Source: Diploptera punctata
Lineage: Eukaryota > Arthropoda > Insecta > Blattodea > Blaberidae
Assembly (NCBI GenBank): GCA_030220185.1
Contig: JASPKZ010003845.1
Coordinates: 2,303,501 to 2,367,500 of the forward strand
DNA length: 64,000 bases
Direction of reading: 5' to 3'
The position numbers were made by a program, and so were the translations under genes. Shown in pieces: positions 34,824 to 44,849 of this stretch. A model generated the notes under the pieces. That model did no database searches and was not told where the DNA came from. It saw only the letters and a list, made by a program, of their open reading frames with translations. How positions within the stretch are numbered: position 1 is the first letter of the stretch; each line of letters begins with the position of its first letter.

Positions 34824-35068
34824 GTTGAGTGATTCCGGGTTCTGTGGCCGTGGTCCATAGTTGGTGTTGATACCAGACGTTTCGCCCTCAACTGCGGAGG
34901 GCATCTTCAGTGGCGAGTGCTTCTAGGCGTTTAGAAGCACTCGCCACTGAAGATGCCCTCCGCAGTTGAGGGCGAAACGTCTGGTATCAACACCAACTAT
35001 GGACCACGGCCACAGAACCCGGAATCACTCAACATCATGATTACCGGCCGTGAAAGCCTGCATTCAAA
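34824..35068. mobile_element. Penelope-type palindromic repeat B, 16-bp TSD
   Basis: Inserted in the zinc-finger gene. TAATCATCTAAGTGAT occurs at 34808-34823 and 35069-35084, so the 245-bp insertion is exactly delimited. About 100-bp arms (GTTGAGTGATTCCGGGTTCT and its complement) are essentially identical, followed by an unpaired 3' tail with CCGGCCGTGAAAGCCTGCAT. Related CCGGCCGTGAAAG and TTTGAAAGCC tails occur in repeats D and E, marking one family. Insertion is recent relative to gene decay. Confidence 0.8.
34943..34985 (+). ncRNA. Hammerhead-ribozyme-like core in repeat B
   Basis: CUGAAGA (34947-34953), one U, perfect 6-bp stem II GCCCUC/GAGGGC with loop CGCAGUU, GAAA (34974-34977), then CGUC with GUC as cleavage triplet. 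Stem I GCCA (34943-34946) pairs with UGGU (34982-34985). ACGU is self-complementary, as in hammerheads that act as dimers through a shared stem III. The opposite arm carries the same motif on the minus strand (34913 down to about 34872). Confidence 0.6.
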
Positions 35069-35672
35069 TAATCATCTAAGTGATTGTTATTTCTGCATGG
35101 TCCCGCCAGTTAAGTTTATTTCAAAGAAGAAGCGATCAGCTGTGAATTATTCCAACATACTTTCAGCTATTCTTCCGGTACCACACTCTAAAGTGCTTCC
35201 TATTCCAGTAATGCCAGACTCCTATAATATTGATTCAGACGATGAAACGAAATCCAGCACTTCGGAAGAAATACCCAGACCATCCACATCCCATGATTCT
35301 GACTTCAATCCTCAAATTCCAACTCAGTCACACAGAATGACTCAAGAGGAATTAAATGATCTTGTCTGAGACTTAGAACTCTCAAAGGCCAAAGCAGAGC
35401 TCCTGGCTTCACGACTTAGACAGTTTAAGTATCTTGGCGAGAATTAAAAATCTCTGCATATAGAATACGCCAGAAGCCACTTGAGCACTTAAAAAAATAA
35501 CGACATTGTATTCTGTGACAATATACAAGGTCAAATGTCTGCCATACACATCCAACGCAAACCAGAGGAGTGGCGATTATTTTTAAATTCATCAAAGTTG
35601 AATCTTAAGGCAGAGTTACTGATGTGACTGCATTTAGATACTTGATGGGAGAGCATTTAGGTGCTTACTGAG

Positions 35673-35789
35673 ACTAAGGGTCGATTTCACCAACAGAGGT
35701 AGCTGTATTACGCCAGTTTTCCCCGTGTATAATGCATAGCTTAAACTGGCGTAATGCAGTTACCTCTGTTGGTGAAACCGACCCTTAGT
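35673..35789. mobile_element. Short hairpin MITE
   Basis: ACTAAGGGTCGATTTCACCA...CAGAGGTAGCTG is mirrored by its complement at the right end ACTAAGGGTCGGTTTCACCA (read inward). 117 bp with about 45-bp arms. Confidence 0.8.
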
Positions 35790-36434
35790 ATAACTAAAAT
35801 TAAGGATGGTATTTTTATTGGTTCCTAGATTATAGAGAACTCTTCAAGGATAAACACTTTTGGGAACTTTTGAAAAGAAAAGAAAAAACAAAATGCATGA
35901 GAATCATTCAGAGCAGTTGACTTAAATTTCTTGGGGAACCACCGGGCCCCAAACTACAGAGAATGTGTTACTAGCTTATCGTGAAATGGGGTGCATTATT
36001 TCGTTAAAAATCCATTTTCTCCACTCTCATTTGGACTTTTTCCTCGAAAACTGTGGTGCAGTTTCTGATGAACATGGAGAACATTTTCACCAGACGATCT
36101 CATCATTTGAAAGACGATACCAAGGCAAGTAGAATACATCTATGCTCTCGAAACTATTGTTGGTCAGTGGTGAGATATGTCCCCGAGGTTCATTATAGCA
36201 AACAAGCTAAAAGGAAACGCCCTTAACTGAGGTAACGTAGTCTTAATATTACCAGATTTAAGGAGGGAACAATTTTTACTCATATATTTTTCAAAATTAC
36301 GAAAAAACGAGACCACTGCTGACAATTTTATTGTCATTTTCGTATTCAGCATGAAACAATGCATCGAAATCTGGTTATTTGAATTCCGTAAGTGACAAAA
36401 AGTTAAAATATGTTGTCCAGTGTAATCAATAAAC

Positions 36435-36490
36435 ATACATAGCTGACTCACTGGCACTATGGAACCCGTAGGTTCAATGCCCGCGGACAA
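36435..36490 (-). mobile_element. RTE 3'-end stub
   Basis: Last ~50 bp of the RTE family (CACTGGCACTATGGAACCCG) directly beside the right end of the TIR element. Confidence 0.6.
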
Positions 36491-36536
36491 AAGGGTTAAA
36501 TGGCTCCGACAAAGAAAATAAATAATAATAACACTA

Positions 36537-36686
36537 ATTAATTGGTTATCTTAGTCAAATATTCAATTTATTTAAGTCGACGTTTCAATCTCCTTGTGTG
36601 AGATCAATTTTAAGACATTCGACATTTGAGATTGAAACGTCGACTTGAATAAATTGAATATTTGACTGAGATAACGAACTAATTAC
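36537..36686. mobile_element. Penelope-type palindromic repeat C (degenerate core)
   Basis: About 60-bp arms ending AATTGGTTATCTTAGTCAAA and complement. Each arm has GATTGAAACGTCGAC, and one keeps a stem ATCTC/GAGAT, but the CUGANGA strand is lost. Related in design to repeats A, B and E. Confidence 0.5.
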
Positions 36687-36689
36687 TGT

Positions 36690-37984
36690 TATTATTATTT
36701 ACTACTCTCAGGGAATAATATTTAGACATATTCAATATAAGAAAAGAAATAACAGACGAAAAACAAAAACATTGATCGATTTCGAAATAAGTGAAAATCA
36801 GTATCGGAGATATCGGGGATTCTAATGCTACCAACATAAATTCAAACGGAAAACACACAATCTATTGTTGCAGCAAGTGAAAATTACAATTGGGAAAATT
36901 AAACATGTTGATCTTTTTTCCCAAAAAATATATGAAAATATCTTAAAATAAAGTGGGAAGTTGAGAACAAAGTAACTTAAAATCAACCTATTTGCAATGT
37001 AAAAAGTGTATTACTAAGTAGCCAACTTATCACTAAAACTCGCTAACAAACAATTGACGCTAAGCTAATCTGGTGTAGCCTACTAACTCGCCCACTTTCT
37101 CACCCTATATTGCCCACTAATGTAGGTGGACTCTTGGGATAGAATCCCCTTATATGTTAGCAAACACGTTTGCAATTGGTTCTAGCGTGAACGTGTGTTA
37201 TCATATTGGCCAACACAGCGTAAAATTAACTTGTTCTCCGCTCGAATATTCATTGGTGGCACAATAGCATAAGACCAGCCGAGATATCGAATTTGCTAAG
37301 AGAAAAAGGTTACCTTGGAGGAGTGAGCCCAACGAAGTACTTTACAATTAAAGAAAAATAAAATAATTAATTGATTAAATTACCCACTGTACAATCTCCA
37401 TTTTAAACTATACAATCACTATACCTCTGATTATTATGATATTATTAAAAAATTGTATACATACATTTAGTTTTTTTTGATATCTTGAACCATTCATTAT
37501 TTTTAAAGTAATTGAAGTCAGACCATCATATATCTATGTTGAGATATACATGGAAGGACTACCAGGATGGGCGATCAGCACAATGCAATTGAAAATAAAA
37601 ATAGCATTTTCTAATTAAAAATTACACTTATGATGCGATTTCAAATGTAAGGTATTGTTCTATATCTAGCAAGCAGTGGGGAAGAATGCCCAAGCAGGGT
37701 TCTTGTGCAGTATTGCTGATATACTGTATTTAAGGGAAACTTACCCTTTTGATAGTTGTTGACACGGGAGCAGGACCAATGTAAAAATAAAGTGTTTCCC
37801 CCTATGGAACAAGAAAGAAGAAAGAAAAATTCTCATTATATAGAACAATGTTATATATAGTTAATGGATCACATAAAAAAGTGCATTGTGTCACATAAAT
37901 CGAACATTTCAAAGCATATGTGTCATCAATTAGAGCGTGTCATTATATCATAAAGATCATCATATTTCAGTAGTAAGCCCATTA
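36690..37984. other. Nothing recognised
   Basis: 1.3 kb of AT-rich sequence with no element or coding signal that I could name. Confidence 0.4.
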
Positions 37985-38785
37985 CACCATGGCGCAGGAC
38001 TATACCTCTTCCGAGCTAAGTTCCAGTTGTAATTTAAACAAACCAGACGGTATTTTCATTGGTCGAATAACGTTTTACCTTTAAGCGTGTAAGAAAATAT
38101 AGTTCGCTCTCTAACACTCGAAATAAGTAACATAAAAGTAATAAAAATATGTATTATCTAGCACACGTCTATATAATTTATATGGGAGAATCTTAAAATA
38201 TGCAATTTTAATATATTAATTAAATAGTATTTAATTTGTTTAATTCATACGCACGCGCAATGGAGAACACGTTGGCATTTCTACTGTTTTAAAATTGTCG
38301 TTTTCTGTAGAATTTCTAAAAAGACTGGAAATGAAACTAATTATTTTGAATGTTTTCCAACATTTTAGTGGAAAATATCGTACATTAGCCATTGAGGAAG
38401 GTGGTGAAAATAACAGCAAAATTTACAAGTGTGATAGAATGGAACATAAATTATGTTCCCAATGAAATTGCAAATAGAGGATATCTTCGACATCATGGAA
38501 AAAGCGTAAACGTCGGATAAGGGAGGCCTATATATGTTTTTGTCATAAATAAATAAGACAGTGAAGTTCTAATTATTGGTACGTCTTACCTTGTATTCAG
38601 TCTTATTTCCCGTTAAATTGGATGTTGCCTAAGAACAATGTATCTACCGATGACATTCCCTCATATGGCGGGTAAAAGTAGCACCACGGTTCAGCCAATA
38701 GGCGAAGTTGGTAGAGTAGACCAACATTTTTTACAAGTCTTTTTACAAGTTTGTTCGCAGCACAACTGGACCTCAGTATAGAAGA
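37985..38785 (-). mobile_element. Unrecognised TIR DNA transposon, copy 2
   Basis: 0.8-kb relative of 22790-26440 in reverse. Ends TTCCGAGCTAAGTTCCAGTT (left) and the complement of TGAGGTCCAGTTGTGCTGCG (right). It shares the ACCCGCCATATGAGGGAATG...CAAGGTAAGAC block and the LAIEE/NEIANRGYL coding block, and lacks the 2.4-kb insertion of copy 1. Confidence 0.55.
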
Positions 38786-38814
38786 CACTTGGTCTACAAG
38801 TCAGGGACCGCTGT

Positions 38815-38990
38815 CATTTACAGGGGCCAATAATCATTTAGCAATAACGGCTGGGAGGTGAGAAGCTGACCACATGTCACTCCTATATTGGCTGAATGAT
38901 CTTCCAACTATGTGAATAAGATATGTGGATCTGATGCCAGCAGCCGACTAGTAGGCCAAGAGTCTTCTTGGTCGTCGCGCCATGAAGAGT
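38815..38990 (+). mobile_element. SINE family C, 3' part
   Basis: GCTGACCACATGTCACTCCT through ATTGGCTGAATGATC to TAGGCCAAGAGTCTTC...CGCGCCATG; the head is missing. Confidence 0.65.
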
Positions 38991-39200
38991 AATATATAAC
39001 ATAATTTGTAATTAGTCTCTCTAAACTACAGGTTCGCGGATTCAAAACCGGTCGTTAATGGACTTTTTACAAGGCTAAAACCCTTCGGAAGGGAATTAAA
39101 TCCGTAGGTAGTTAGAGTAGATTTGTGGCTTCTTCAAATGTAAACACTACGTATGAGCAAATGAAAACACTGCGCTGAGACATGCAGTTATATAATAATT

Positions 39201-39523
39201 CATCCATAGTGATTCTGCCCTAAGGCAGGTCCTTCACTGCAATCATAACATTTTCATGCTATGCTTGCAGCTTTACTAGGGAATTGTAGGTGTGGTAGCT
39301 TCCCGTTGCTTTCCACACCGGTGAAGGATGATAATGATGATGATTATGATGGCCATATGATTTCGGGGACCGTTTGGACCTTAAAGTTTTCCTGACATTT
39401 GTCTTACAGGTGAGGAAAAACCCCGATAAAAACCTCACACAGAAAAACTGCCCCCACCGGGGATCGAACCCGGGCCCGCTGCGTGACAAGGCAGCACGCT
39501 ACCCTTAGACCACAGCGGTGGAC
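39201..39523 (-). mobile_element. SINE family A, full length
   Basis: Minus-strand copy with all modules. Its 5' end continues into a (TA)(TG) microsatellite and a mariner-type TIR piece in the same order as at 42735-43060. Confidence 0.88.
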
Positions 39524-39528
39524 ATTTT

Positions 39529-39530
<2 letters not shown>

Positions 39531-39591
<61 letters not shown>

Positions 39592-39662
39592 GTGTGTGTG
39601 AACAGAGTATTTCAGAATAAGTATTACAGACTTCTAGGGGTTGTAGAGGGGACTTAGTAGAT
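39531..39662. repeat. (TA)n(TG)n plus MITE end
   Basis: Microsatellite with a single GC interruption in the TG run, followed by CAGAATAAGTATTACAGACT, the terminal repeat of the element at 42262-42790. Confidence 0.85.
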
Positions 39663-39829
39663 AATGTTGGACAGTCCGTAGTAATAAATTAATGTCTAGT
39701 AAAAATAATAAAAAAACAACACAATAGATAACTGTACAATTACATTATACATTAATTAAGTTACATATAGTTATTAAGTATTAATAATATTACACTTTGC
39801 TTAAATGTTTATTTATTCACGAATGAGTA

Positions 39830-40080
39830 TTGTTCTTATTTTCTGCATCTTGTCCAGAAACTTACCCACGTTTACCCAATTCTGTGGGTTTACAATTAGC
39901 TCGTAGCATTACAATCTATTACGATTTGAATTTATAAATATTTCTGGCAATAATTGACGCCTCCAATATTCCAAATTGTTACATTTTCCTAACATACGTA
40001 TTTCGTCTTCAAAGTTCCCGCCTATTGGACATAGTATATCGTGATCGTCGGTAATTTTTAGAAATTTCCATGCCCCAACC
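39830..40080 (-). pseudogene. Possible LINE C-terminus
   Basis: Minus strand reads KFLKITDDHDILCPIGGN, MLGKCNNLEYWRRQLLPE and WVNVGKFLDKMQKIR. A C-x-x-G...C pair before L-E-x-x-R-R resembles the zinc-binding tail of some LINE ORFs. One internal stop. Confidence 0.4.
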
Positions 40081-40313
40081 TAAACCAAGCGAGCCCTGAT
40101 CACTCTTTAAATCATAGACTGAATATCTATTATTCTTTACCCCAATTTTATTTTAGGTCTCTTTATAAGCACAATGAACGTTTTCCCATACAATCAGCAA
40201 AGTAGGCTATCTTGATAGTTTATATTCAAATATCTCCTCAAACGTAACCTCCCCTAACCGTATATATATTTTTGTTTTATGTTTACATTCATTTTTAATG
40301 AGTGATAAATCAT

Positions 40314-40315
<2 letters not shown>

Positions 40316-40357
<42 letters not shown>
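40316..40357. repeat. (AT)n microsatellite
   Basis: About 40 bp of alternating AT. Confidence 0.95.
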
Positions 40358-40754
40358 GTGTAAAAATACAAGGTCATACGATCCACACAGAAAGCTGACC
40401 TGGGTATGCTATATTACGTTTAAGACTAGGTTCATACGGTACGGAGCAGTCTTTTTTATGACAGTGATACCTTAAGAACTTTACATGCTCAAGCTCTTCT
40501 TCTTAATCATAATTTGTAGGCTTTTCATCCTGTTTATTTTCAAAATCACTCCTCGGAGGAAGACGTATTGGATGCGCTTAAGGTGAGCATGCCTATTCAT
40601 GTATTTCATTTTCGATCATAATCGGAGTGTGCGACCTTAATTTGCATTTAAAATGTGTTCCTGTAAAACGAGTGAAAATGTACAGTAAATGTTTGCTAAG
40701 GCATATATATATGTTAAATTTAATTTTTGACATTTAGCAATAAAGGCAAATTAT

Positions 40755-40946
40755 GACATGAAAAGAAAAATAAATGCCTGAGCCGGGATTTGAACCCCAG
40801 ACCTCTTAGCTCTAAATGTTAGTTCTACCAAATGAGTACACACATTGCTTAGACAAAATGTTTGTGCTAGGAGTCTTGAGTAGCACAGTTGGTAGAGCAC
40901 TAACGTATTGGGTTCAAATCCCGGCTCAGGCATTTTTTCTTTTCAT
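40755..40946. mobile_element. Head-to-head pair of tRNA-like SINE-E copies
   Basis: A minus copy (GGATTTGAACCCC) and a plus copy (GGTTCAAATCC, GGCTCAGGCA) face away from each other with tails AAAAGAAAAATAAATGCCTG and complement, so ~40-bp tails can pair. A-box TAGCACAGTTGG is visible in the plus copy. Confidence 0.6.
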
Positions 40947-41370
40947 GGAATAATAAAAGAGAAAATAAAATATCAATATACAAGAAAAGGGTTTTCAAAA
41001 CTAAGGTCAGGGTATTCCAGGGTAAATACCCTGCAAGAACAAAAATTATTTTAGATGACAGCCAGTCCTGGACAATAAGGAAAGAGGATTGTACTGTAGT
41101 GTATACAGGCGTCAGAAATTATATTTTTTAGCTCATTATTGCGATATACGAAACTGGATACAATAAAAAATCAAGAAATTTGACGACGCTTGATGGCGGC
41201 TGTTGTCAAAAGAGTCGCAAAACAACAACAGTTAGTGGTGCACATAATTCTGCTGATGATGGAAGCTGGTTCCGAAAGTCCTACAGTTTTTAAAAACTTA
41301 AAAAAAAAACTAGTCGAGGATAACGGCACCTGTCAGTTATTCATTTTAATATTTTACTTTGTAAAATTAA

Positions 41371-41776
41371 ATATATGTTAATAAATAAAAAATAGAAGGA
41401 TATAGATATAAATGGAAGAAACATTTGGAAAGAATGGGAGATAGGAGTTATACCGAAAATAATTTTTGTCATATAAACCAAGAGGACGACGAGATCCTGG
41501 ACAAAAGACAGAATGGAATGAGGCCCGGAACAGACATTCGGCCTGAACCATGACAGGAAGAAGAAGAAAAGGGATATATGTTAATAAATAAAAAATAGAA
41601 GGATATAGATATAAATGGAAGAAACATTTGGAAAGAATGGGAGATAGGAGTTATACCGAAAATAATTTTTGTCATATAAACCAAGAGGACGACGAGATCC
41701 TGGACAAAAGACAGAATGGAATGAGGCCCGGAACAGACATTCGGCCTGAACCATGACAGGAAGAAGAAGAAAAGGG
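41371..41776 (+). repeat. Perfect 203-bp tandem duplication of a LINE tail
   Basis: 41371-41573 and 41574-41776 appear identical. Each unit encodes YKWKKHLERMGDR and PEP, then GAAGAAGAAGAA, i.e. the last part of a (GAA)-tailed LINE. No divergence was seen, so the duplication is very recent (or an assembly artefact). Confidence 0.88.
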
Positions 41777-42228
41777 AGTAAATGAAATGTGCCATTTCTT
41801 GAGTACTTAGTCTATAACTTGTAGGCCTTCACTGGTGACATGAAAATATATAATGGATCAGTCAGTCGCGTCAAGACGTCTCCTTCACGTGTAGCAGGCG
41901 ACATTCTGTGACGCCAGAGCGGACCATAACCTGCGATACGTGTTTAAATAGCGTGTCCCGACACCGTGAACGCGTAAAATCAAACTTTCATCAAAAAACA
42001 ACCGACTTTCTGTATTAAAAAAATGATAAATTGACTAGCGATATAATACTGCAGGGCTGTATAAATGTCTCTGATGATTGACAAGGCATTCTGCAGACAT
42101 CTCCAGTTATTATTTATGTAATCTGAGATTACTGATAATTTCACGAGTAGAGCGAGATACTTGTTATCCTAAAATGACGAGCTACTCGATAGCTCATTGA
42201 AATTTAACAACACATACAGTGCGAAGAA

Positions 42229-42235
<7 letters not shown>

Positions 42236-42261
<26 letters not shown>
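42236..42261. repeat. (AT)n microsatellite
   Basis: Alternating AT immediately before the MITE end. Confidence 0.9.
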
Positions 42262-42267
<6 letters not shown>

Positions 42268-42790
42268 GTTCAGAATAAGTATTACATACTTCTAGGGATT
42301 GTATAGGGGGCTTAGTAGATAAAGTTTTGATAAGGAACCCATGTCCGGAAACGTACCATTTCGATGTAAAATAAGTTTGAAGACAGAGACGCAATGGGCT
42401 GATATCGTGTGTCTTGTGTTTCAGAATAAGTATTACAGATTTCTAGGGGTTGTACTACGCCTGTCGAGTCGGAGGAAGATCTTGCACGAATTCTGGCGGC
42501 GGCAGAAATTATTGAGCACACACCAGGTCTTGTGGGATGTGTATATGAAAACATGCGTCGCAAGTACACTTTGTGCAACGAACATCATGGTCGCCACGTG
42601 GAACCACACTTGTAGTACAATCCCAAGAAGTCTGTAATACTTATTCTGCAACACAAGACATACGATATCAGCCCATTGTGTTTCGATCTTCAAACCTATT
42701 TTACATGGAAATGGTTAACATGGGTTCATTATGAAAACTTTATCTACTAAGTCCCCTCTACAACCCCTAGAAGTCTGTAATACTTATTCT
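42262..42790. mobile_element. Nested mariner-type MITE keeping a transposase tail
   Basis: Outer inverted ends GGGTGTTCAGAATAAGTATT / CAGAATAAGTATTACAGACT complement, and a second inner pair of the same ends at 42414 and 42650: one copy inside another. The core at 42470-42610 encodes EEDLARILAAAEIIEHTPG and NEHHGRHVEPHL, matching the last ~45 residues of IS630/mariner-type transposases (A-R-I...T-P-G...G-x-H-x-E). The rest of the gene is deleted. Confidence 0.65.
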
Positions 42791-42799
42791 GAAATACTC

Positions 42800-42817
42800 T
42801 GTTCACACACACACACG

Positions 42818-42854
<37 letters not shown>

Positions 42855-42855
42855 G
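42800..42855. repeat. (CA)n(TA)n microsatellite
   Basis: Mirror image of 39531-39605, with the same single CG interruption. Confidence 0.95.
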
Positions 42856-42860
42856 AAAAT

Positions 42861-43060
42861 GTCCACCGCTGTGGTCTAAGGGTAGCGTGCTGCCTTGTCA
42901 CGCAGCGGGCCCGGGTTCGATCCCCGGTCGGGACAGTTTTTCTGGGTGAGGTTTTTATCGGGTTTTTTCCTCACCTGTAAGACAAATGTCAGGAAAACTT
43001 TAAGGCCCAAACGGTCCCCGAAATCATATGGCCATCGCAATCATCATCATCATTCAAACT
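42861..43060 (+). mobile_element. SINE family A head and body
   Basis: Complete tRNA head (GTCCACCGCTGTGGTC; B-box GGTTCGATCCC) and body to the CATCATCATCATT stretch, where it switches to the family F tail. Confidence 0.85.
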
Positions 43061-43135
43061 CAAAAGTTGGTTACAAGTACGCCATGCCAGGAGAGAAACC
43101 AGGAATGTCGAAAAACAAACCTGGGGCATAAAATA
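43060..43135 (+). mobile_element. Family F tail module fused to SINE-A
   Basis: GTTACAAGTACGCCATGCCA, GGAGAGAAACCAGGAATGTC and AAACCTGGGGCA: the 3' module seen with other heads. Confidence 0.65.
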
Positions 43136-43194
43136 CATATATAGGAAAATAGTACACCTTTAAACTAACAAAAGTGTTTTGCCTCTAATCATAA

Positions 43195-43790
43195 ATTTAT
43201 ATAATTTAAGGATTCATTAATCGACAATTTTATACACATTCAAAAATACTGGAAAGGGTAAATTCATATACATATCTTGGATACACATTAACATATTTGA
43301 ATGAAGTAGACATAGCAAATAAAATTATTAATTTTAATAAAACAATGGGAACAGTAAATTCGGTAATGAAACCTTCGCTAGCCCAGAGAAATACTAGAGT
43401 AAAGTTATACAAAACCTTAGCAAAGCCTGCACTTTGCTACGGCAGTGAGGCATGGACTTTGAGGAAAGGAGAAGGGAGCAGGATAACTTCTAGTGAAATT
43501 AGATTCATGAGATATACAGCAGGATATATCAAATGGTGATATCTTCAAGGAACTACGTTTAGAACCGGTCATTGAAAACATGCATAGATACCAGAACAAC
43601 TGGATGAATCATTTGCGACGAATGAGTTCAGATAGAGTTCCCAAGGTTATGCTTCGACATTGTCCAACAGGGAAGAGATCTCTGGGCCGTCTCCAAGGAA
43701 ATGCTGGATATAAAATTCACCAGTGAGATCGTAACAGGCCTATATGCCTAAGACTTGTTTGGATGAAGAAGAAGATTAATCACCATAGTA
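43195..43790 (+). pseudogene. LINE 3' fragment (GAA-class)
   Basis: ERVNSYTYLGYTLTYLNE, KLYKTLAKPALCYGSEAW, EIRFMRYTAGY, then broken frames to a GAAGAAGAAGA tail. Same order as other (GAA)-tailed copies. Confidence 0.75.
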
Positions 43791-43849
43791 TCTTCAATAC
43801 TAAGCTCTAACTTTAAGTTCCTTCAATTAATAAAATACTATACTATTTC

Positions 43850-44800
43850 TATTCGCAGAAGATCAGGTGGTGATTTCTCAGGATCCATATGATGCATCTT
43901 ACATGTTAAGGAAATTATAGATAGAACACGTACAAAAAATGGGGATTACAGATAAATTATAATAAAACAGAATATCTTTCACTGGATACAACAGATGAGC
44001 TAAAATGTAATTGAGGAAGAATACGTAATGATAAAAAATTTAAATATTTAAGATCTATTTTAGACAATTTAACAACCCTCCCATTACTTAAGCTCTATAA
44101 TTTTCCCACAAACACTATTACTTTAATATTAGCATCTTACCCCTTTTTAACCCTTATTGCAGTAGTAAAAATTATTAACATCATAAAGGGCCTCTCCGCC
44201 AAATAAGTCAATGATAAAAATGAGAATTCAACTATAGAAATTGAAAGAAGAATAACTGAAGGAATAAGAATCATTGGTATGTTGAATTCAGTGCTTTGAA
44301 ATAGAAATATAATATACAGAACGAAGAAAACTATATTTCAAATTCTGTTACAAAGCATTTTATTATATGGGCCCGAAAACTGGACAGTAAGTAGAAAACA
44401 AGACAACATGCAGTTAGCACCAAACGTGGATTTTTGGAGGCGATCGACAAAAATTCAAGAAATAAACAGCATGATAAGGGAAATTGTACAAATTGAAAAA
44501 AAAAAAAAACTTTTTAGAAAAAATAGAAGAAAAACGTTTGAAATGGTATAGACACCTCATAAGAATGGAAGAAAAGAGAGTACCAAAGAAGATCCCCGAT
44601 TGGAAAGCTAATGGAAGATGGAAGAGGCAGACCTAGAGAACGTTGGATAGATGGAGTGAGGAGAAGTATGGAAGCTAGAGATTTGAAGGAAGAAGATGCT
44701 TTAGACAGGAACCTCTGGCGACAAATCACTTTGAGTTGAAGGAGAAACACTGTATTGTGGAATATTCCTAATATAAACAATAAATAAAGTTACAATAAAT
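43850..44800 (+). pseudogene. LINE fragment with 145-bp internal insertion
   Basis: Starts at a polymerase motif LFAEDQVVISQD (FADD changed to FAED), then KFKYLRSILD, interruption at 44068-44212, IEIERRITEGIRIIGMLN, LQSILLYGPENWTVSRKQD and a W-x-R-H-L-x-R-M end. 5'-truncated and frame-broken. Confidence 0.72.
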
Positions 44801-44849
44801 CACGCAATTAAAAATGTAAAAATGTATTTAAATTATCATATTGTCGCAG

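Larger units (their letters stand above)
34562..36223 (+). pseudogene. Transposon-borne Cys/His protein, broken
   Basis: Starts MPRNRVYSPHTFCYICGK. Blocks in order: a C-x2-C pair, HFAPHICYNGC, MIWREQTNHLSD, DCYFCMVPPVKF, an acidic Ser/Thr-rich linker (DSYNIDSDDETKSS), MTQEELNDLV, LELSKAKAELLASRLRQF, EEWRLFLNSSKLNLKAELL, then after a large deletion FLGNHRAPNYRECV, CIISLKIHFLHSHLDFF, AVSDEHGEHFHQ, ERRYQGK and the tail NYCWSVVR...KQAKRKRP. The spaced cysteines near the start suggest a metal-binding fold, and D-E-H-G...H near the end looks like part of a nuclease active site. I know this order from unannotated arthropod proteins but not its name. Frameshifts, stops, the central deletion and a 245-bp insertion make it inert. 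Confidence 0.65.
34109..36430 (+). mobile_element. TIR DNA transposon carrying a zinc-finger protein gene
   Basis: Inverted ends about 125 bp long: left TATTGATAACACTGGACAAC...GACAATTAAACTG...GCAGTGGTCTGG, right the reverse complement of TATTGATTACACTGGACAAC...GACAATAAAATTG...GCAGTGGTCTCG. They bracket the broken gene at 34562-36223. The element also contains a Penelope-type insertion (34824-35068) and a MITE (35673-35789). Superfamily not recognised; TSD not determined. Confidence 0.65.

Noticed and set aside
42341..42693. Overlapping frames on both strands with similar peptides
   Set aside because: The two strands read the two inverted copies of the MITE ends; not genes.
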